The translations under genes were made by a program, and so were the position numbers. This document shows, one piece after another, positions 1 to 11,702 of a stretch of DNA of 64,000 nucleotides (its first letter is position 1; every line of letters begins with the position of its first letter). Under the pieces are notes generated by a model. It did not search any database, was not told the origin of the DNA, and saw only the letters and a program-made list of their open reading frames with translations. The stretch is from positions 1,366,501 to 1,430,500 of the forward strand of contig NC_085126.1 of the NCBI RefSeq assembly GCF_030269925.1, in the 5' to 3' direction. Source of the stretch: Bombyx mori (lineage: Eukaryota > Arthropoda > Insecta > Lepidoptera > Bombycidae).

Positions 1-333
1 ATTTTCACAAAATTTACTATACAGGTGATTTCGGGGGCGATAAATCGATCTAGCTACGATTTACTTTCAGAAAATGTTGTTTTATTCGTGTTCTCAATAA
101 TCAATTCTTCCCGACATCTGTTGGCGAATAATAATACTATTTTTCTTAATTGAGGGCAACTAACCGCTTTAAAGACACAACAAAATGGCGTTATCAAAAA
201 AAAAAACATCTAGTCATCATTTAGTAGTTATTAAGCGAGATGTTTGCTTTTACTGATTCTCGTCCCCCTGAAGCTCTTCCCCCGACAAATAAAAATAAAA
301 ATTCTTTAGTTGAGAAGAACTATAGAATTGTAA
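1..333. other. AT-rich DNA, no gene seen
   Basis: AT-rich sequence with short homopolymer runs. I see no coding exon, no recognisable repeat and no RNA gene before the Helitron-like element at 334. Confidence 0.5.
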
Positions 334-547
334 CTAGCGACCCGCCCTCGCTTCACATCGGGAAACGGTAATTTATTATTGATTTCTCCACTATTTAATG
401 GATGTTATTATACATATAAACCTTCCTCTTCAATCACTCTATCTATTAAAAAAACTGCATCAAAATCCGTTGCGTAGTTTTAAAGATTTAAGCATACATA
501 GCGTTATAGGGACAGAGAAAGCGACTTTGTTTTATACTATGTAGTGA
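334..547 (-). mobile_element. Non-autonomous Helitron-like element, family B
   Basis: Read on the minus strand the element begins TCACTACATAGTATAAAAC and ends GGGTCGCTAG, inserted between A and T. A TC start, CTAG end and A|T insertion are the Helitron hallmarks. The same 215-bp sequence recurs at 25448-25662 (plus) and 57134-57351 (minus), which fixes the borders. It has no ORF, so it must depend on a helicase supplied elsewhere. An RTE-derived SINE-like origin is a weaker alternative. Confidence 0.65.
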
Positions 548-614
548 TATGATGTTGAATTTTCCGCTCTTCCATAAAAGCACTTTATATACTACAATAC
601 TACCAATTATACAT

Positions 615-662
615 AACAAATGTGTGTATGTGTGTGTGTGTGTGTGTGCGTGCGCGTTTATT
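615..662. repeat. (TG)n microsatellite
   Basis: A run of about 40 bases of alternating TG with a few TA and CG interruptions. Confidence 0.9.
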
Positions 663-810
663 TGTGTGTTTTACTTTAATATGTTTAGTATAGCCTCTGT
701 TTCGTCATCGTTTTTAGATCTGAGCCATTTAGAGATACTTATTTTACAGTCAGTGTGTAATTTATCATATATCATATTATCATATTTATTATAGGTATAT
801 ATCTGATTAC

Positions 811-895
811 GATCCGGTAGTAGATTCATTGCCCACCTGTCCTGGTGAAACTGGAAAGGCCTCGAGGCCACCAGTAATCATTCAATCATAAAAAA
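811..895 (+). mobile_element. Jockey-clade LINE 3'-tail fragment
   Basis: About 85 bp matches the end of the 3'UTR of the full-length LINE at 38798-43977: GATCCGGTAGTAGATTC at the start and ATTCAATCATAAAAAA at the end. It is severely 5'-truncated and non-coding. A short diverged Bm1-like stretch follows at about 899-945. Confidence 0.6.
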
Positions 896-1215
896 GCCCG
901 GACGGGTAAGTACCACAATCATGCCTATTTTAGTCGCTATGCTGTCGTGCATCAGCCCTGATAGGATACAATATATCTCCACCATAATTAGGCCACAATC
1001 ATTGTAATCATACATAATACATTTCTGGAATATCAAAGAAAATGTATTTAATTGAAGCATTTTTAATAAGGCAGTTGTATAGTCGATGAAAAGTTGTGCT
1101 TGAATTTAAAGCTCGATCTTGAAACGTAAGCTCTTACAGCTTTAACTAATCAAAGCTGTCAAGCGAAATGCGAGTAAGAAAAATAGTAGAACGAATATAG
1201 GTCGCGTTTGATTAA

Positions 1216-1458
1216 GTGGAAAATTTGAGAAACACCTTATTGCTACTGTGTGAAGACCTATATTACATTGGCAGAATCTTTAAAGTTATTGCCAACCTCA
1301 GCATCCAAGCAATGCGGCGGAGTAAAGACGGTTCTGCTGAGCAAATATTATTGTCAGTTTCGTTTGCAACTTATATCGGTTGGTTAATAGAAGCCTTTCC
1401 CGAGAAAGCGATTTGTGTTGCCAGGATTAAAAAAATCTGGGATTATTTTGATACGTAA
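1216..1458 (+). other. Unrecognised 80-codon open frame
   Basis: An 80-codon frame whose first residues come from a non-ATG start. It has a plausible mix of hydrophobic and charged residues (contains AFPEKAICVARIKKIWDYF) but no family I recognise, no obvious splice sites matched to other exons, and no neighbour suggesting a job. It could be a chance ORF in AT-rich DNA, a transposon remnant, or a real exon. I do not assign a function. Confidence 0.15.
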
Positions 1459-2590
1459 AATTATTATTGTGCATTAAAAAGAAATTATATCAACATATTT
1501 TAGTAAAATGTAAGACGCGAAGTTTCTTTTCGGTAAAAAAAACGAAGCTCTCTTACCGATGGAATGTTTCACACGTTTTGACCTACAACATGTATCTTAT
1601 GATGGAATTTAAATTGAAACTGATTTGATTTTTAGGTAAATTTGATTTATCGTCTTATCCGTTTCTATGTAATGGCGTCACTAAAAAGCCTTAGTAATTA
1701 TTTCCATTTTTTTAAATCTAGCAACACTGAACTAACTGTTGCTGGGCGGGCGCGGTGTTCCAATCGGTTCACGCAGAGTTTCAGGCGCCCAACACGAGGA
1801 ACTACATAGAGTTGTTAATTACTGTAAATTTATTACAATTTTACATATATTTTAGGTAGACAAACTCACGTAATAGTAATCTACATACCCTCAGTTAATA
1901 ACATAAAACAGCCTTGCTTTACAATTAATATGTGTATAGAATTATCTTATATATGAAAATGTATCTGTGCAATGTATGTACGCGCATAGCTTCAGAACGC
2001 CGGTAACAAATTGGATAATTCATATATTTTTTTTGCGTCTGTTATTGTCAGGAGAAGGTTCTTAATGAAGAAAAAATTAAGAGAATGTCGCGCAAAATTA
2101 GAAAAATTAACCAGCATATTAAATTTTCTAATGATTTTTGAATGTAACCTTATGGCGTTCAACATAACATTGACAGAATGCGTGCTGAAAATATTGTAAA
2201 ATATTAGGTAGTTTATTACGAGTACCTATATTATAATGATGACAGGACGTAATGTGAATGCAGCTTACCCACCTAAGGCAGGATATTAAAGTCTCACGGA
2301 ATGCAAACAACAAACGAATAATCAGAAATAAATCAATAAAGATAATTTTAAAATTTAGTAAGCATAAATTTCTTTCATCATGTTTTTTTTTACATATTGT
2401 GTTAAAAAATTTAAACAGTTGCTTCCTATGGGGCTTAAAATCATCTGTATATCTTGGCGCCCAAATTATATATTCTCGAATAGTTATTTACTTTTATATC
2501 GTAATATTATTGTAAATAAACTTCATTAAAATCTATAGCGTTCTCTTTGCCTACGTTTTACTGTATTTTTTTTCTTCGTGATACGCAATA
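1459..2590. other. AT-rich upstream region, nothing recognised
   Basis: No ORF with family features, and no Bm1, LINE or Helitron segment that I can identify. A GC-richer patch at about 1738-1800 is unexplained. If exon 1 of the transporter is at 2641, this stretch is its upstream promoter region. Confidence 0.4.
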
Positions 2591-2599
2591 TTAACAGCT

Positions 2600-2647
2600 C
2601 TATACAGATCAAATACACCCTCGTACAACCAACAGGCGTCAGTCCTC
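2600..2647 (+). promoter_or_regulatory. Candidate core promoter of the transporter
   Basis: The arthropod initiator consensus TCAGT occurs at 2639-2643, with A+1 at 2641. A weak TATACA lies about 40 bp upstream at 2601, slightly far for a TATA box. Downstream comes a short GC-richer leader and then an ATG directly followed by a splice donor. The promoter call depends entirely on the exon 1 inference. Confidence 0.3.
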
Positions 2648-2714
2648 AGTTCTCCCCTCGCTGTGAAGGATAGTACACGTTCACTTCACCACTCACCACG
2701 CGGGAGATGCAAAG
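2641..2714 (+). CDS. Candidate first exon of the sugar transporter (5'UTR + MQ..)
   Basis: A 66-nt leader is followed by ATG CAA AG at 2707-2714 and the donor GTATGA. The exon leaves two bases (AG), exactly the phase needed by the acceptor at 52466, whose first base G completes an Arg codon. The joined N-terminus would read MQR then NRIERTASKQWRGSVRR, a basic cytoplasmic tail of the kind that precedes TM1 in MFS sugar transporters. The sequence shows the ATG, donor and phase match; the join across 49.7 kb is inference. No competing in-phase first exon was found between 51.6 and 52.46 kb, but I could not scan all 50 kb exhaustively. Confidence 0.45.
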
Positions 2715-3483
2715 GTATGATTATATTAGCCAATTAAATTATAAGTAACTCGTTTGTTACTAAAAAAAAACATGTAAATTAATAAATAATTTACGCAAAA
2801 AAGAGGTTTATTTTAAATTTACAACAACAATATGACATTGAAATACCAGGGTCACATGAAGTGTAAAGAGATTCTAAAGTACATTAGTGACAAATGGATC
2901 GCGTCTCGTTAAAGACGAATTGTACTGGATTCTGCCAGCCTGGTGCCTATTTTGTTTTCTCTTATATTATATCATGACGCGCAATATTATTAAAAATTAA
3001 GCTTCATTCGTGGATTAAGTAGAAGATTATTTTAATAGACATAGCGACATAAAATTGAATTGAGAAATATCTTACGTCCAAAATTGGGATTAAGGCGGTC
3101 GAATTTAGTAGCATTATAAGAATGGATATCGTTTTTGAAGTTAAACATAATAAAATTCAAGCTTCTAATGTTATAGATAATTTATGCAACCATTTTTGGT
3201 TTTGATTTGTTTTATTTTGATCTAAATACACAGAATAAATAAGTCCAGTAGGCGAGATAAAAGCATAAAATACATAAACATATTTTAAATCGAATGTCAG
3301 AACTAATTTTTCTTAAACTAGTGAAACCCGCTTTCGTTCCATACGTAAAGTTATTCTGTTGATTATTCGAAAAATTCTTTGATACGAATCCGGCCTTGAC
3401 AATTAAAAACGAAATATTAAATAAAGCTATCAAATTCTGTCGAAACATAACTGATGCTCGGATGTGCATGGTCCATTTGGTAA

Positions 3484-3901
3484 TCTACATATTAACACGT
3501 GAAGCAAAAACTTTGTACCCCTTTTTACGACAATTGCGCGGACGGAGGAGTATGAAATTTTCCACACTTATAGAGAATATAGAAAAGGAATGCAGAATGT
3601 GATTTTTTTTTTAAATTATGCATAAAAATACATTAAATCAATAAAAAAAAACATTACACACCCGACCATGTATTTGACACACACACGCATGCATACTATT
3701 TGTTTATTGTCAAACTTTTCTTATTGCTTATAGTCTGTGGTCAAATTAAGTATAGTTTAAATATTGTTTGTCTTTATTAATATTTGTCTAAGATGTAGAT
3801 TATAGAAGTATAAGTCTTTGACAATAGAATCATAATAGTGTACAAACCTATAATTTCAATTAATTATAATAGTCGAATTTCGACTACCGTGGGACCACTA
3901 G
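3484..3901 (+). mobile_element. Non-autonomous Helitron, family A (418 bp)
   Basis: Starts TCTACATATTAACACG and ends with the palindrome AGTCGAATTTCGACT, a 12-nt spacer and CTAG, inserted between A (3483) and T (3902). This is the canonical Helitron end structure: 5'-TC, a subterminal 3' hairpin and CTRR. No Rep/helicase ORF is present. Seven copies or parts of copies of this family occur in the window. The end has drifted here (CCGTGGGACCACTAG instead of CTGCGGGACCTCTAG). Confidence 0.8.
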
Positions 3902-4530
3902 TCAATAAAATTATGTTATTGTGACCGAATGATTTCCGGGTTTGAACCTTTTTTTAGTAATGCTGTGAGTTGAAAATTGATGAAAACGAAAAAGCGACAC
4001 CAGAAAGAGATACAATTAAAAATACATGTGTGCAATTCACACGTGGTAGAAGTGAAACCTTCCAAAATTAAAATACAATTATCCTAAACGTCTTAAGTAT
4101 ATGTAAAATTTTGTCATTAGTAAATAATTGTAAGGTAGCGCCCTCTGTGAATTGATATTTTAATTTCACGTATAATCCTAAATTAAAATTCACTACAAGA
4201 GCTTTCATACACACGTTAGTATTAAAAAATCTCACAGATGGCGCTGTATTAAATAGTATGTATATTTCTGTCTCATTCTTTGCTGGCTTCATCCTACACA
4301 TTTTTGTATTTGTGTCTCTTACCTGTCGTTTTTTCCGTTGCATCCGGTTTGAAATACAACGATTCTAAAGAAGTTTTCACTTCAATAGTATTACCTTTAC
4401 TGCACACATTCCTTTATATCAATTTAAGCACTTGGTATAACATACGAGTCGCCTCAGTCTATTTTGAGAAATGAACCTTTTTTGTTGCTTAGATGCGTGG
4501 ACCAGCTCACGGCTCACCAACTACTAACAC
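3902..4530. other. Intergenic/intronic DNA, nothing recognised
   Basis: AT-rich sequence. Open frames at 4068-4343 (minus) and 4280-4474 (plus) have no recognisable features and overlap each other, so I regard them as chance frames. Confidence 0.4.
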
Positions 4531-4786
4531 ATTTATTTATTTATTTTTATTGCTTATACGGGTGGACGACCTCACGGCCCACCTGGTTGAGTGGTTACCG
4601 GAGCCCATAGATATCTACAGCGTAAATGCCACCACCCACCTTGAGGCATGAGTTGGAAGGTCTCATTTTTAGCATTACAACGGCTGGCCCGCCCTTCAAA
4701 CCGAAACGCATTACTGCTTCACGGCAGAAATAGGCAGGGTGGCGGTACCTACCCGTGCGGACTGACAAGAGGTCCTACCACCAGTA
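4531..4786 (-). mobile_element. Bm1 SINE, 5'-truncated
   Basis: Reads on the minus strand from ACTGGTGGTAGGACCTCTTG to the 3' end CCCGTATAAGCAATAAAA and an A/T-rich tail. It lacks the tRNA-like head. Moderately diverged. Confidence 0.85.
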
Positions 4787-5491
4787 AAAAATGAGCAGAT
4801 GATGTATCTGCTATTTTTTTTTAGCAAATACGTTATTAAAAAGCAAGGCGCTGATTATATTTTTGAAAATATCATGCCGTTATTGAGCCAAGTGATTATC
4901 AAATCCAAAAAGAATTTCGCTCTTAGCTATTCACGCTTTAAGCTGTTATGCAAAAAGTGTTTGGAGCTTTCAATGCGAAGCTTCATCTATTATCTTCTCT
5001 CAACGAAAGAAATATTTTCGTGAACTTGCAAATTTTTAAACGATCTGAAAAGTTCTAATTTGTTATTCCAGAGTTGAATTTTTTTGTTAATGTCTAGAAG
5101 ACTCATCCTAGTTTCCACATAATTTGTTTTATATTATGAATATATCTGAAATTAGAAGTATTTCCACGGAGAGTAGTGACATTGCTGGATCTTTGATAAA
5201 AAAGTTTTTTTTTTTAAATGTTTTTATTAGTTTTCCTAGTATTTATGTTAGGGTTTATTTCATATTTATCTCTTATACTCTCTTCATAGCTACCACGATG
5301 GCTAATTACTCGCAGTCAGACTAGAGGCGAAAGAAGAAATATTAAAACATGCATGGATAAAATATTGCACATCAGTGATTTGGGATTCCCTTTCTTTCGA
5401 GTACCTGGTCTTTGGGTTCTGTTCAGTTCTTCGCGATCTTACTAACTTTATACTACTTATACTAATATGAAATTTGTACTAATTTCACATT

Positions 5492-5752
5492 ACTTGTGGT
5501 AGGACCTCTTGTGAGTCCGCACGGGTAGGTACCACCACTCTGCCTAGTTCTGCCGTAAAGCAGTAATGCGTTTCGGTTTGAAGTGCGGGGCAGCCGTTGT
5601 AGCTATACTGAGAACTTAGAATTTATAATTCAAGGCGGGTGGCGCATTTACGTTGTAGATGTCTATGGGCTCCAGTAACCACTTAACACCAGGTGGGTTG
5701 TGAGCTCGTTCACCCATCTACGCAATACTACAAAAATAAATAAATAAAAAAC
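5492..5752 (+). mobile_element. Bm1 SINE, 5'-truncated
   Basis: Bm1 body from ACTTGTGGTAGGACCTCTTG to the GTGAGCTCGTTCACCC 3' end, followed by an (AAAT)n tail. No tRNA-like head. Confidence 0.9.
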
Positions 5753-5853
5753 ACATTCATAATTATGTCTGAAGATCGACCTTGTAAATTTTGCTTAGAA
5801 TATTTATAGAATGATTTTATACTACGAAGTAATTCTATTTATTTATATTAATT

Positions 5854-6098
5854 ACTACCTGACCCGGCAGACTTCGTAGTGCCTCAATCGATAAATAAAA
5901 GATACATCAAGGGGACACATCAAAGGAAAAACATTTTTTTTGTTTTTATATAATTCCGAGCTTTTTTATATTTTCTCACCTTTTAAACCTTCTCTGGGCT
6001 TCCACGAATAATTCAAGACCAAAATTAGCCAAATCGGTGCAGCCGTTCTCGAGTTTTAGCGAGACTAACTAACATAAATTCATTTTTATATATATAGA
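5854..6098 (-). mobile_element. Helitron-like element, family C
   Basis: On the minus strand it starts TCTATATATATAAAAATG and contains the widespread lepidopteran block AAACTCGAGAACGGCTG. Its 3' end, CCGGGTCAGGTAG, is a mutated form of CCGGGTCAGCTAG. It is a partner of the copy at 54871-55165. No coding capacity. Confidence 0.6.
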
Positions 6099-6432
6099 TA
6101 GATTTTATACTTCGAAGTAATTCTATTTATTTATTTATTATTAATCGTACGCGATAAAATAAGAAAGGTGTAAATAGCCATCCGGGTATTTGGCTCGACG
6201 CCAGCGGTTTTTGTTGGTTACATTTATTACTTACATTACGTAAATTACATTATCTAATTACAAACGTCACTTTATCGATTATTGAGTAGTCATAAAATCT
6301 ATGAGTAAATAGGGAAACCTTGGTTGTAAATAATAAAGTAATACAAAAACATTTTTCATCATCATCATTATTATTGTCATTGTCATTGTCATTCTCCTGC
6401 CCTTCTCCAGTCACCAGGGGTCGGCGCAACAT

Positions 6433-6548
6433 GCTTTTTTTTATAGCCTTTGTAGGCAGACGAGCGTACGGCCCACCCGATGGTAAGTGGTTACCGTCGC
6501 CCATGGACTTCAGCAATGCCAGGAGCAGAGCCAAGCCGCTGCCTTCCG
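6433..6548 (-). mobile_element. CR1-like LINE 3' tail
   Basis: The reverse complement of the last ~110 bp of the CR1-like LINE at 30236-33902 (GGCAGCGGCTTGGCTCTGCC ... GCCTACAAAGGC then poly-A). Non-coding; a 5'-truncated insertion. Confidence 0.8.
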
Positions 6549-6944
6549 CAAAATGCTTTCTCTTTCCATACTCTACTATCATATACCATCTCTCCGCTCA
6601 CTCCCTTCTTACCCATATCGTGTTTCACGCTATCCATTCATTTTTTCTTAGGTCTATATCTTCCTCTAAAGCCTTCTACGTTCATAGTTAAAGCTCTCTT
6701 AACAACCTCATTGTCATTTCGTCTCATAAAATATGCATACTATCTCAAACGCGCGCTTCTTAACATCTCTTTCACAGGTGCCACTTTCAGAGTTCCTCTA
6801 ACTTATTCATTCAGTGTTCTATCAATCCCATTCCATTATTTATAAAATCATAATAAATAATTTAGTGCTTAATTTTTACCTCTAACATAATATTCATACC
6901 GTGTTCTATCGATTCCATTCAGTTTTCTGTAAAATCATAATAAA
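6549..6944. other. Probable degraded LINE remnant
   Basis: Pyrimidine-rich plus strand with two overlapping frames (6320-6691 and 6480-6845). The minus strand resembles decayed LINE 3' sequence, but no motif is clear enough for a clade. No host gene seen. Confidence 0.3.
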
Positions 6945-7380
6945 CTAGAGGTCCCGCAGTAGTCGAAATTCGACTGTAATTAATTGGAATTGTAAGTTTG
7001 TACACTATTATGATTTTATTTTATACTTCTTTATTCACAAATTTCGCCAAAGGTACACTATAAAAAAATATTAACAAAGACAAACAATATTTAATCTATT
7101 CTCAATTTGACCACAGACGTCAAGTACTTCAGTGTCAAGAACAAAAGTTTGACAATAAATAGTATGCATGCGTGTGTGCGTCAAATACATGGTATGTAGT
7201 GTGTGTAATGTTTTCTTTATTGATTTAATGTATCTTTTATGCATTATTTAAAAAAATATATTAGCATTGTGCACTTCTTCTCTATATTCTCTATAAGTGT
7301 GGAAAATTTCATACTCCTCCGTCCACGCAATTTTCGTAAAAAGGCATACAAAGTTTTTGCTTCACGTATTGATATATAGG
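6945..7380 (-). mobile_element. Non-autonomous Helitron, family A
   Basis: CTAG at 6945-6948, followed by GAGGTCCCGCAGT and the palindrome AGTCGAAATTCGACT, is the reversed 3' end. The other end, CACGTATTGATATATAGG, is the 5' terminus with TC mutated to CC. Same family as 3484-3901, opposite strand. Confidence 0.8.
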
Positions 7381-7770
7381 TAATTTAATACTTTTTTTTG
7401 TGTTTAATGCAATTTTGACAGTCGTATAGACATTTTTTAGAAAATATTTTTAAAATAAACTACCCTCGTTCCTTTAAGCCGTTGTCCTGAAAAAGAGGGT
7501 ACTAACATTTATTCCCACCCTTCCTCAATCTGCACAGTTTCGATATATTCTCCTTAGAGAAATAAATATGTACAGCCCGCAGTGAGAGAGACCGACTCTC
7601 CGTGTAATTAGATAATTAGTCTGATGCTTTAGTTTTTGGTCCACGAAAAACGAGGAAAATGGTTTTGGTCATGAATTGTCTTGTATTGCACGTTGCGACT
7701 CTTGGATGCACCGATGTAGGGGCTTCCAGAGCTACGACGTGTATTTCTTTAAATAATATTTGATATTTTT

Positions 7771-8010
7771 ACTGGTGGTAGGACCTCTTGTGAGTCCGCG
7801 CGGGTGGGTACCACCACCCTGCTTATTTCTACCGTGAAGCAGTAATGCGTTTCGGTTTGAAGGGTGGGGCAGCCGTTGTAACTATACTGAGACCTTAGAA
7901 CTCATATCTCAAGGTAGATGTCTATTGGCTCAGGTAACGACTTAACACCAAGTGGACCGTGAGCTCGTCCACTTACCTAAGCGATCAAAAAATAAAAAAT
8001 AAATGAAAAA
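7771..8010 (+). mobile_element. Bm1 SINE, 5'-truncated
   Basis: Typical Bm1 body from ACTGGTGGTAGGACCTCTTG to GTGAGCTCGTCCAC with an A-rich tail. About 20 bp of the GGTGGGTGGCGCATTTAC region is missing. Confidence 0.85.
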
Positions 8011-8435
8011 AGCGACAGCTTATCGATGTCGCTCGTTTTCGTGGCCCAAGCTGAATTCAGAACATTTCAAACTTTTCCCCAAAGACTTTGAAAGCTAGCC
8101 ACAGACTCGCGCGGCTGATGCGGTTTGCCGTTGTTTGGGTGTGCTGAGCAGAAATGCTTTGTCGATTATGAAATGTTTTTTCGTAACAATATTTTAATAT
8201 TAAATTACTGATTTTTCAAATCGAAGAAACATTATTATAGTCGAATGCCCGACTGACTCGTCGCTGTTGTTTCCAAATTACAATGAACTGCGATCTTTTT
8301 GTGTTTTCTTGTTTATTCTTCGGATGATTTTCCTATTCATATTTCTTTAAAATGTTATTTATACTTATAGGAAGAAAAACTAATTACATTGTTCTTGATT
8401 TTCTTGAAGAGACCAATGTGGAAGAAGGAATTAGT

Positions 8436-8725
8436 CAGTGGCGGATCTACCCCAAGGCCCGGTAGGCCCAGGTCTAGGCTGGCCAGATTTAGGGGCGGCC
8501 CCAATCGTGTCAAAAAACTTATTATATTAACGTATGGCGGGCGGCACTGCATAGTGCAATCTATTATACCGCATAAAACAATTTTTTTTCCCTAAATTTC
8601 TAAATCTATTTATATGAAAGTTGGCAATTATGTAATTTCATTATGTAGTCTATATGGTGGATGCCGAGAAAGGGGCGGATGATGGCTTGGGGCCTAGGGC
8701 GGCCGAGATTGCAAATCCGCCACTG
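8436..8725. mobile_element. hAT-type MITE with perfect 8-bp TSD
   Basis: A 290-bp element with terminal inverted repeats CAGTGGCGGATCTACC and (reverse strand) CAGTGGCGGATTTGC. It is flanked by the exact direct repeat GAATTAGT at 8428-8435 and 8726-8733. An 8-bp target duplication and CAGNGGCG termini are characteristic of the hAT superfamily. The interior has no transposase, so it is non-autonomous. Confidence 0.9.
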
Positions 8726-8775
8726 GAATTAGTGAAAAACTAAACGAAGTTGGCTAGGAAATCAGTTCAGAGGTC

Positions 8776-8850
8776 TCTATGTTAATGTCTATGGATCCCG
8801 TAAGATCAGGTAGGGTGTGAGCTCGTCCACCCATCTAAGTAAAAAACAAA
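8776..8850 (+). mobile_element. Bm1 SINE 3' fragment
   Basis: Only the last ~70 bp of Bm1 (TGTCTATGGATCCC ... GTGAGCTCGTCCACCCATC), diverged. Confidence 0.6.
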
Positions 8851-9370
8851 GGAACGATCAATCATTACATATTACGTGGAAATTGGGGATATTTTGGCTG
8901 AATTTAAATGGAATGTTTTTCTTTTGTGGTTACATCCTATTGCGGAAAATTTATTTTATAGAAAAACTTCAAGCAGCGTAGTGTAGGAGGAGGAAGTGAC
9001 ATCCTGCTTCCGAACAAAGAGGCAGGATGTTTATTAGATGAAAAAGGATCTTTCAGGGAAACTCTGTTATTAAATTTATTCGGGTTCGTGTTCAAAAGTA
9101 CTAGGCTCTCATGACTTTGAAGGAAGCTCTTTGTCTTTTCTGCTTTGATGAAATCTATATATTAATACGTGAAGCAAAAACTTTGTATCCCTTTTTACGA
9201 AAATTGCGCGGACGGAGGAGTATGAAATTTTCCACACTTATAGAGAATATAGAGAAGAAGTGCACAATGCTAATATTTTTATAAAATAATGCATAAAAGA
9301 TACATTAAAACAATAAAGAAAACATTACACACACTACATACCATGTATTTGACGCACACACACATGCATA

Positions 9371-9732
9371 TGACGGCGTTAACAATATTTCTAATAAACA
9401 TCACGTGCAACAGGCGTGACTCACACAAGCCGGGTGCGCCGGCCGTGTCGTTCCATTCGTGCAACAGAAGTGACTCATGAACCAGCTGCGCCGGCTAGTA
9501 TAAAAAGGCGGTGCGTGCCTTGCAAGAAACATTCGTTGGACTGCGCTTGCCCGGTGCACTTACTATATCCTTGTTACGTTGTGTCATTCAGTGACTGTTG
9601 TACGTACTGGTTAAAGTTGGACAAGTGTTATAGTGAATTGTTAAGATAACATATTGTTGATTAAATCAGGAATCGGAAGTGACATCGTTTTACTTGGTGT
9701 TCAACAAGATAATGTCTACCCTCAAGCTTACA
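9371..9732 (+). repeat. 5' LTR
   Basis: 362 bp, TGACGGCG ... GCTTACA. It contains a good TATA box (TATAAAAAGGCGG, from 9499), so the promoter lies in U3 and transcription should start about 30 bp downstream. The repeat is immediately followed by TCAGAAGTGGGATC, resembling an insect tRNA-Leu primer-binding site but without the leading TGG. Confidence 0.9.
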
Positions 9733-10053
9733 TCAGAAGTGGGATCAGGACTCTACTCTCACTGGCGTGACGTGTTTGAACATGTTCGAAGTACAGCAAA
9801 AAAAAAACATGATGCAGATCAGAATACTAGTAGTGGTACGCCACAAGAGCGTGAATGCAGCATACGTAAGTCGTGTAATAACGTCTCTGTTACCTCGATG
9901 GAAGATCTGAGCCACGAAGAAATCGTCACATCTTACGTTCTGGCTCATGTTGCCCAGTTTAACTGTCGACTTCATCACATGGCATTTACTAACGGAAATA
10001 CAACACGTAACAAGCTATTGCAAGAAATTAAGGCAAGTGCAAATCTCAAGTAA
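9712..10053 (+). CDS. Unrecognised ORF at the 5' end of the LTR element
   Basis: An ORF starting at the ATG inside the 5' LTR end (MSTLKLTSEVG...) gives about 113 residues. It is in the position of gag and has a basic stretch (STAKKKH) and an acidic segment around SMEDLSHEEI. No gag motif is visible. Its stop codon TAA is at the left TA target of the TIR transposon at 10053; joining across that transposon still gives TAA, so the stop is native. It could be a truncated gag or an unrelated captured reading frame. Confidence 0.3.
   Translation: MSTLKLTSEVGSGLYSHWRDVFEHVRSTAKKKHDADQNTSSGTPQERECSIRKSCNNVSVTSMEDLSHEEIVTSYVLAHVAQFNCRLHHMAFTNGNTTRNKLLQEIKASANLK
9733..9746 (+). promoter_or_regulatory. 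Possible primer-binding site (tRNA-Leu-like)
   Basis: TCAGAAGTGGGATC directly abuts the 5' LTR. It is complementary to the GATCCCACTTCTGA part of the acceptor arm of an insect leucine tRNA, but the bases complementary to the terminal CACCA are not present. Low to moderate confidence. Confidence 0.35.
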
Positions 10054-11702
10054 GGTAAAAGCTCCTAATACGGCGGTAGTCAAAATCGCTTCCTATTACG
10101 GTGGTATTTCTATTTTCGAGATTTATTCTTGTTTTATTCAGTTTAAACTCACCAAAACGGAATCTATTTATTCTAAATCTATTACTTCATAACTTAACTG
10201 ATGTTGTCAAGTGTAGCATATAAACAACACTACAAGATATATCAGTTTGTATCACGGCATCAACGTGAGAGGAGTTTCCATACAAACGCGGAACAAAAAA
10301 ATAAGTACACTAATATTTAGAAACTAAGTTTTTTGTATTAATAAGTCGTTCAACTTTGTTAATGTGTTATTTATAGCATTTTCCTACTATTATACTTACT
10401 TTTTAAATAACTTGTTTCATATATGTAACTCATTTTTTACTCAAAAAATAAGAAACAAAATACCGCCGTAATACGGTACGAATTTTATAGATTAATCCTA
10501 ATACGGTGGTATAACTCCGAAATAGGGAATATACTGGGCATATTTAATTGTTTATAACTTTCAATTTATTAACTTATTGAATTAGTTCCAAGTTCAGTTG
10601 GAATAATTATTAATCTTGTAAATTAGAAACCATATTCTGCGGTATGTATTGTTCATTAAAAATCTAGTTAAATATGAAAACTGTCGAGTGCAAAATGTTG
10701 GTTTCTTAGAAGGGGTCAAAATAGGAAGGTGTATTTTAATTAATCACAAATCATTTGTTTTGTATAACTGTTGACTTGAGTTTTACACATCTGTGCCAAA
10801 AAACTGTTATCGTTTGATTAAGTATTTACATTCTTTGTTTATCGAAATTTTGATGGGTCAGAATTAGGATTAAAAAATACGAGTAGTTTTCCTATTACGG
10901 TGGCAGTTATTTCCAGGTAACTCTGTGTTAGGTTCTATGATCTTCTATTACGGTCATATTCATAGAACATAAAATTACAAGTTTTAGGATGCCATAGAAA
11001 TAATAGAAAGGTTATTTGTTTATACTTATTTTACACAAAAAGATAATACAATAAAAACAGATTTAAAGAATGTCTAAATACTATGTACAAAGGCGAGCTT
11101 AACTCTTCATGAGTTTTCTTCCAGCAAACCCTTTTCAGAGAGAAATACGACGTATAAGAGGGGAATAGTGTACAAGTGAAAGGTTATTAAAATATATTAA
11201 ATACAGTGGATTTCATTAATAACGACCTCGGTTACAGCGACGTCAAACTTATGTCCCTTGAATTTAAAGCATACTTTCCTAAGAAATTCATTCGGTAAGA
11301 GCGACTTTGGATACTATAGCGTCAATTTCGGGTAGGTATAGCGATTTGTTTTTATGAACCATTTATGACAGATTCCCAGAAATCCCGTACGGATATTTCT
11401 ATTGAGTCAGCAAAGGCACAAAGACTCATTCATAAAACTATTAAACTTTCTTATCTTTTGTTTACATTCACAGATGGTCAAGCAAATGCTTTGTTTGTTT
11501 GTTCCTAAGCAGTCCTCAATAAATTTACCATTAAGTAATTCTATTTTGTTCATCTTAAATATGTATAGCTCTATTCAGACAGCAGTGGCAGCGGCCACCG
11601 CATCAGCCACCGAACAGTTTTATCCTTTCAAGCGATACTGCTCTATAAAACAATGTAGATAAAGCTTAAAATTCTTTCAAAGCTGAAAGTGCCCTTCGCA
11701 CC

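Noticed and set aside
4068..4474. Two short ORFs on opposite strands
   Set aside because: Overlapping, AT-rich, no motif or splice fit.
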